From Flavobacteriaceae bacterium PRS1 (GTDB lineage: Bacteria; Bacteroidota; Bacteroidia; Flavobacteriales; Flavobacteriaceae): a DNA stretch of 33,512 bases. This document shows, piece by piece, positions 31,181 to 33,512 of the stretch; the first letter of the stretch is position 1, and the number at the start of each line of letters is the position of its first letter. The translations under genes were made by a program, and so were the position numbers. The notes under the pieces were generated by a model. The model was given only the letters and a program-made list of their open reading frames with translations, did not search any database and had not been told where the DNA came from. The DNA lies in NCBI GenBank assembly GCA_003709165.1, contig RDRZ01000025.1:1-33512 (forward strand), in the 5' to 3' direction.

Positions 31181-32065
31181 TTATTTCCAAAGCGGACTTG
31201 GATATTTTCTTTCTTTTGTTAATTGGGCTAAAGTACTAACAGCTTCATCTTTATCATCATAATAAGTAACACCAAACCAATTACTATTTGATGGAATTAC
31301 ATTTATATCTATCAAACCATTACTCATCATCTCTTGTGCTACAAAAGGCAAATAAATTTCACTTTTCTCAAGATTTCCAGGATTCTGCAAAAAGTTTTTG
31401 AAATAAGTTTCAATATAATTGAAGATTGAAATGCTACAAATCCAAAAATTCATAGAGACAATAGTTTCAGGAGCTAATATTCTACCAGAATTTTCGTCCT
31501 TGATTATCCCATTTTTTAATTCAATCTTTTTTAATTCTTCTATCGAAATTAATTTATCACCATTAACTTCACAAACACCACGAGATACCGAACCAAAATC
31601 TGATAAAGTGTCTTTTAAATTATAACCAACAAGAGCATAAGTTGAATTGGAGCGGTTATTTTTAATAAAATTTGACGAACCAACAAAAGCATTTTGCCCA
31701 TAGTAGTCATCAGCATTAATTATTACAAAATCAGAATCTATCACATCTCTAGCAGTCCAAACTGCATGTGCAGTTCCCCAAGGTTTTTCTCTTTTTGTAT
31801 TAATAATTACTCCAGAAGGAATATCGTTAATGTCTTGTACCAAGACATCAAGTTTAATATGATTAGGTAAACGTTGGGATAAATAATTTTCTAAAAATGT
31901 CTTATTTGCCAATTTGGTTATAATAACAATATGATCGAATCCAAACGAAATTGCATCAAAAATGCTAAACTCCATTAAGAATTCATCCTTTGGGCCAAGT
32001 TCATCAAATTGTTTTAATTTTCCATAACGACTACCACTTCCAGCAGCCATAAGTAATAAAGTCAT
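31181..32065 (-). CDS. sugar-1-phosphate nucleotidyltransferase-like protein
   Basis: This 294-residue GT-A-fold nucleotidyltransferase has the NTP-binding N terminus LLMAAGSGSRYGKLKQF (4-20; GxGxR-x-G and a conserved Lys). It also has the metal-binding pair in DFVIINADDYYG (about 112-123) and the product-site phrase GTAHAVWTARDVI. It would join a nucleoside monophosphate to a sugar 1-phosphate made by the kinase encoded downstream. This is comparable to the MurU/AmgK pair for peptidoglycan sugars, though it is longer than MurU (about 220). A TATATTTA near-consensus -7 box lies just upstream. Confidence 0.85.
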   Translation of the reverse strand: MTLLLMAAGSGSRYGKLKQFDELGPKDEFLMEFSIFDAISFGFDHIVIITKLANKTFLENYLSQRLPNHIKLDVLVQDINDIPSGVIINTKREKPWGTAHAVWTARDVIDSDFVIINADDYYGQNAFVGSSNFIKNNRSNSTYALVGYNLKDTLSDFGSVSRGVCEVNGDKLISIEELKKIELKNGIIKDENSGRILAPETIVSMNFWICSISIFNYIETYFKNFLQNPGNLEKSEIYLPFVAQEMMSNGLIDINVIPSNSNWFGVTYYDDKDEAVSTLAQLTKERKYPSPLWK

Positions 32066-32175
32066 AAATTCTTATTTGAGCAGTAAATATAGAAGTTTGA
32101 AATTAAAAATAAATACAAATATCATTAAAAATAAATCGAATTTATCTTAACTAAATTTTAAGAAAACATATAAAA

Positions 32176-32197
32176 AAAGTAATTCTATAATTACTTT
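32176..32197. promoter_or_regulatory. 9-bp inverted repeat upstream of the acidic lipoprotein gene
   Basis: AAAGTAATT and AATTACTTT are perfect inverted copies around CTAT, about 75 bp before the ATG at 32271. It could be an operator. The rest of this 205-bp divergent gap is AT-rich, with a TAACTTTA near-consensus box about 35 bp before the ATG. Confidence 0.35.
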
Positions 32198-32270
32198 GAA
32201 TTTGTATTTTAGTACAATGTCATATAAATTACATAACTTTAGATTTTACAACTAACTTAAAAACAATATT

Positions 32271-32828
32271 ATGAAACATTTATTGACAATTTTTTGCCTT
32301 ACATTTTTGTTTATAGCTTGTCAACCTGCACCTGACAATTCTGCAAACGAAGCATTTGAGGAAAACTCAAAAACTGTATTAGCTGTATTGGAAGGATTCC
32401 AGAATGAGAATCTAGATCATCAAGCGTATTATGCAACCTATTTTGTAGGTACAGTTACTGGTTTTGGAGCTGATAAGGACTCTTTGAGTTTAGACGAATT
32501 TATAGAAAGTGATAAGCAAAACTGGAAAATATTAGATTTCAAATTATTAGACGATCCAGTTGTTTTGTTGCCTGGAGTTAATGCAGAAACTAAAATGGCT
32601 GATGGCTCGGTTCGTTATTATGGCGATTGGGAAGTTACACTACCTGCAACCGATTCTACTGAAGCCAAATCTGGCGTATTAAAAATATATTCATCTTTTG
32701 ATTTTAATGAAGAAGGGAAGATAATAAATGAAGTAGGTTATGGTGATTTTACAGGTATAATGCAATATTTAATGTTTGCTGACGATGATGATAATGGCGA
32801 TAATGATGATGATGCAACTGAAGAATAA
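32271..32828 (+). CDS. acidic lipoprotein, possibly NTF2/SnoaL-like
   Basis: This 185-residue lipoprotein (lipobox FIAC, Cys17) has a middle region reminiscent of SnoaL/NTF2-like domains: an opening helix NEAFEENSKTVLAVLEGFQNEN, then strands including VRYYGDWEVTL and KSGVLKIYSSFDFNEEGKIINEVGYGDF. The family call is tentative. It ends in a strongly acidic tail (DDDDNGDNDDDATEE) that could bind Ca2+ or simply be disordered. It is the first of at least two plus-strand genes at the end of the window. The role is unknown. Confidence 0.65.
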   Translation: MKHLLTIFCLTFLFIACQPAPDNSANEAFEENSKTVLAVLEGFQNENLDHQAYYATYFVGTVTGFGADKDSLSLDEFIESDKQNWKILDFKLLDDPVVLLPGVNAETKMADGSVRYYGDWEVTLPATDSTEAKSGVLKIYSSFDFNEEGKIINEVGYGDFTGIMQYLMFADDDDNGDNDDDATEE

Positions 32829-32918
32829 TTTTGAACTACTATTTTAAGATTTAGTTAATTCATTAATATTTATAAACATATTAGAAATAAACGAATTTTT
32901 TACGGCAAACATAAATTT

Positions 32919-33470
32919 ATGATCTCAAAACCTGAATATATTATATCAAGTTTGCTTAAAAAAATTTTAGCAATTACTTTACTTCTTTTATTTATCTCTT
33001 TCAATGAAGCTTATGCCCAAGCTCCCTCTTTGGAGATCACCTCGTATTCTGATCTATTGGATGTTGATGATAATAACTTAGTTGGATTGAATGATGTATT
33101 AAGTTATTCAATAAAAGTAAAAAACACTGGTAATATTGAACTTACCAATGTTACATTAACTTATGTTTTCTTAGGCTTAGACTCATCTACTTTAACTCTT
33201 GGATCTGAACCAACGTATTCAAGTTCCGACGGGACTTCTTCTGAAGGCACATTAGATGTAGGTGAAACTGCAACCTATTTAGCTTCTTATACTTTTAATC
33301 AAGCTGGAATTGATGCCGGAGGAGTAGATTTGTCAATTTTAGGGACTGCTAGTAGTCCTGGTAATACAAATGATGTCACTGATCAAAGTGATAATGCAAA
33401 TGATTCAGATGGGAATATCTTAAATGATTCTAATGTAACTACAGTTGGTTCTGAAGTTGACTCGTCCTAA
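32919..33470 (+). CDS. secreted DUF7507/DUF11-type repeat protein, short
   Basis: This 183-residue protein has a long signal region (about 1-34: basic start, then ILAITLLLLFISFNEAYAQ). A single immunoglobulin-like repeat of the DUF7507/DUF11 kind follows. Family phrases are LEITSYSDLLDVDDNNLVGLNDVLSYSIKVKNTGNIELTNVTL, then GETATYLASYTFNQAGIDAGGVDLSILGTA, then DVTDQSDNANDSDGN. Such repeats usually occur in long arrays in huge cell-surface adhesins, often with a T9SS sorting domain. Here there is only one, and no sorting domain before the stop at 33470. It is either a small partner of a larger protein downstream or a truncated remnant. Confidence 0.75.
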   Translation: MISKPEYIISSLLKKILAITLLLLFISFNEAYAQAPSLEITSYSDLLDVDDNNLVGLNDVLSYSIKVKNTGNIELTNVTLTYVFLGLDSSTLTLGSEPTYSSSDGTSSEGTLDVGETATYLASYTFNQAGIDAGGVDLSILGTASSPGNTNDVTDQSDNANDSDGNILNDSNVTTVGSEVDSS

Positions 33471-33473
33471 AAT

Positions 33474-33512
33474 ATGTATACACAAAACAACAAGTATATG
33501 TATAAAAACGAC
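33474..33512 (+). CDS. possible start of a gene cut by the window end
   Basis: An ATG three bases after the preceding stop opens a frame that stays open for 13 codons to the edge (MYTQNNKYMYKND). The tight spacing suggests the next gene of the same operon, but there is too little sequence to be sure. Confidence 0.3.
   Translation, partial: MYTQNNKYMYKND

Noticed and set aside
1-33512. CRISPR array, tRNA, rRNA or phage genes
   Set aside because: No regularly spaced repeats, no cloverleaf with CCA-type end, no rRNA signatures and no phage or transposase proteins were seen.

Overview
The window looks like chromosome from a marine-type Flavobacteriaceae (Bacteroidota). DNA is AT-rich. Several intergenic regions carry the Bacteroidetes primary-sigma promoter pattern (TTG, about 19-23 bp, TAnnTTTG). 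Most starts lack a Shine-Dalgarno sequence. The gene families (short-zinc-finger DnaJ, bTHX, stand-alone MnmD, NatAB-like exporter, DUF7507-type repeat protein) and the many dispersed palindromic repeats also fit that family. Genus cannot be told from the sequence. I see no tRNA, rRNA, CRISPR array, transposase or phage gene.

Layout. 1-6.5 kb: housekeeping genes (small membrane protein, SDR oxidoreductase, MazG-like pyrophosphohydrolase, ilvE, mnmD, a secreted NTF2-like protein, a YceI lipoprotein, grpE-dnaJ). 6.5-7.0 kb: a repeat-rich gap with terminators and a possible small RNA. 7.0-11.5 kb: an ABC-2 exporter pair, an MscS channel and a sigma-54 response regulator that lacks a DNA-binding domain. 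11.5-19.1 kb: FMN reductase, PPK2 kinase, secreted M28 peptidase, DinB-like protein, VOC protein, YaaA, bTHX with a long Lys/Thr/Ala tail, a UDG-like protein and a methyltransferase. 19.3-27.3 kb (minus strand): a complete tryptophan operon in the order promoter, leader peptide, attenuator, trpE-G-D-C-F-B-A, trmL. 27.4-29.0 kb: thioredoxin, thioredoxin-like and rhodanese genes. 29.3-30.1 kb: a secreted-protein gene interrupted by an amber codon. 30.1-32.1 kb (minus strand): a nucleotidyltransferase/sugar-kinase pair. 32.3 kb to the end: an acidic lipoprotein, a DUF7507-type secreted protein and the start of one more possible gene.

The most notable region is the trp operon. Upstream of trpE is an unannotated 18-residue leader peptide with three consecutive Trp codons. 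It sits between a textbook flavobacterial promoter and a strong intrinsic terminator, so this is very probably a classical ribosome-mediated attenuator. The operon is also heavily colonised by small repeats. Three related hairpins whose stems are preserved by base changes lie just before the start codons of trpE, trpD and trpC. A 130-bp MITE-like inverted-repeat element lies between trpG and trpD. A composite repeat of about 375 bp separates trpB from trpA. A roughly 100-bp repeat is inserted in frame inside trpF, adding about 34 residues on what should be the non-catalytic face of the barrel. An 18-bp palindrome (consensus TCCCGATAGCTATCGGGA) recurs at seven or so sites across the window.
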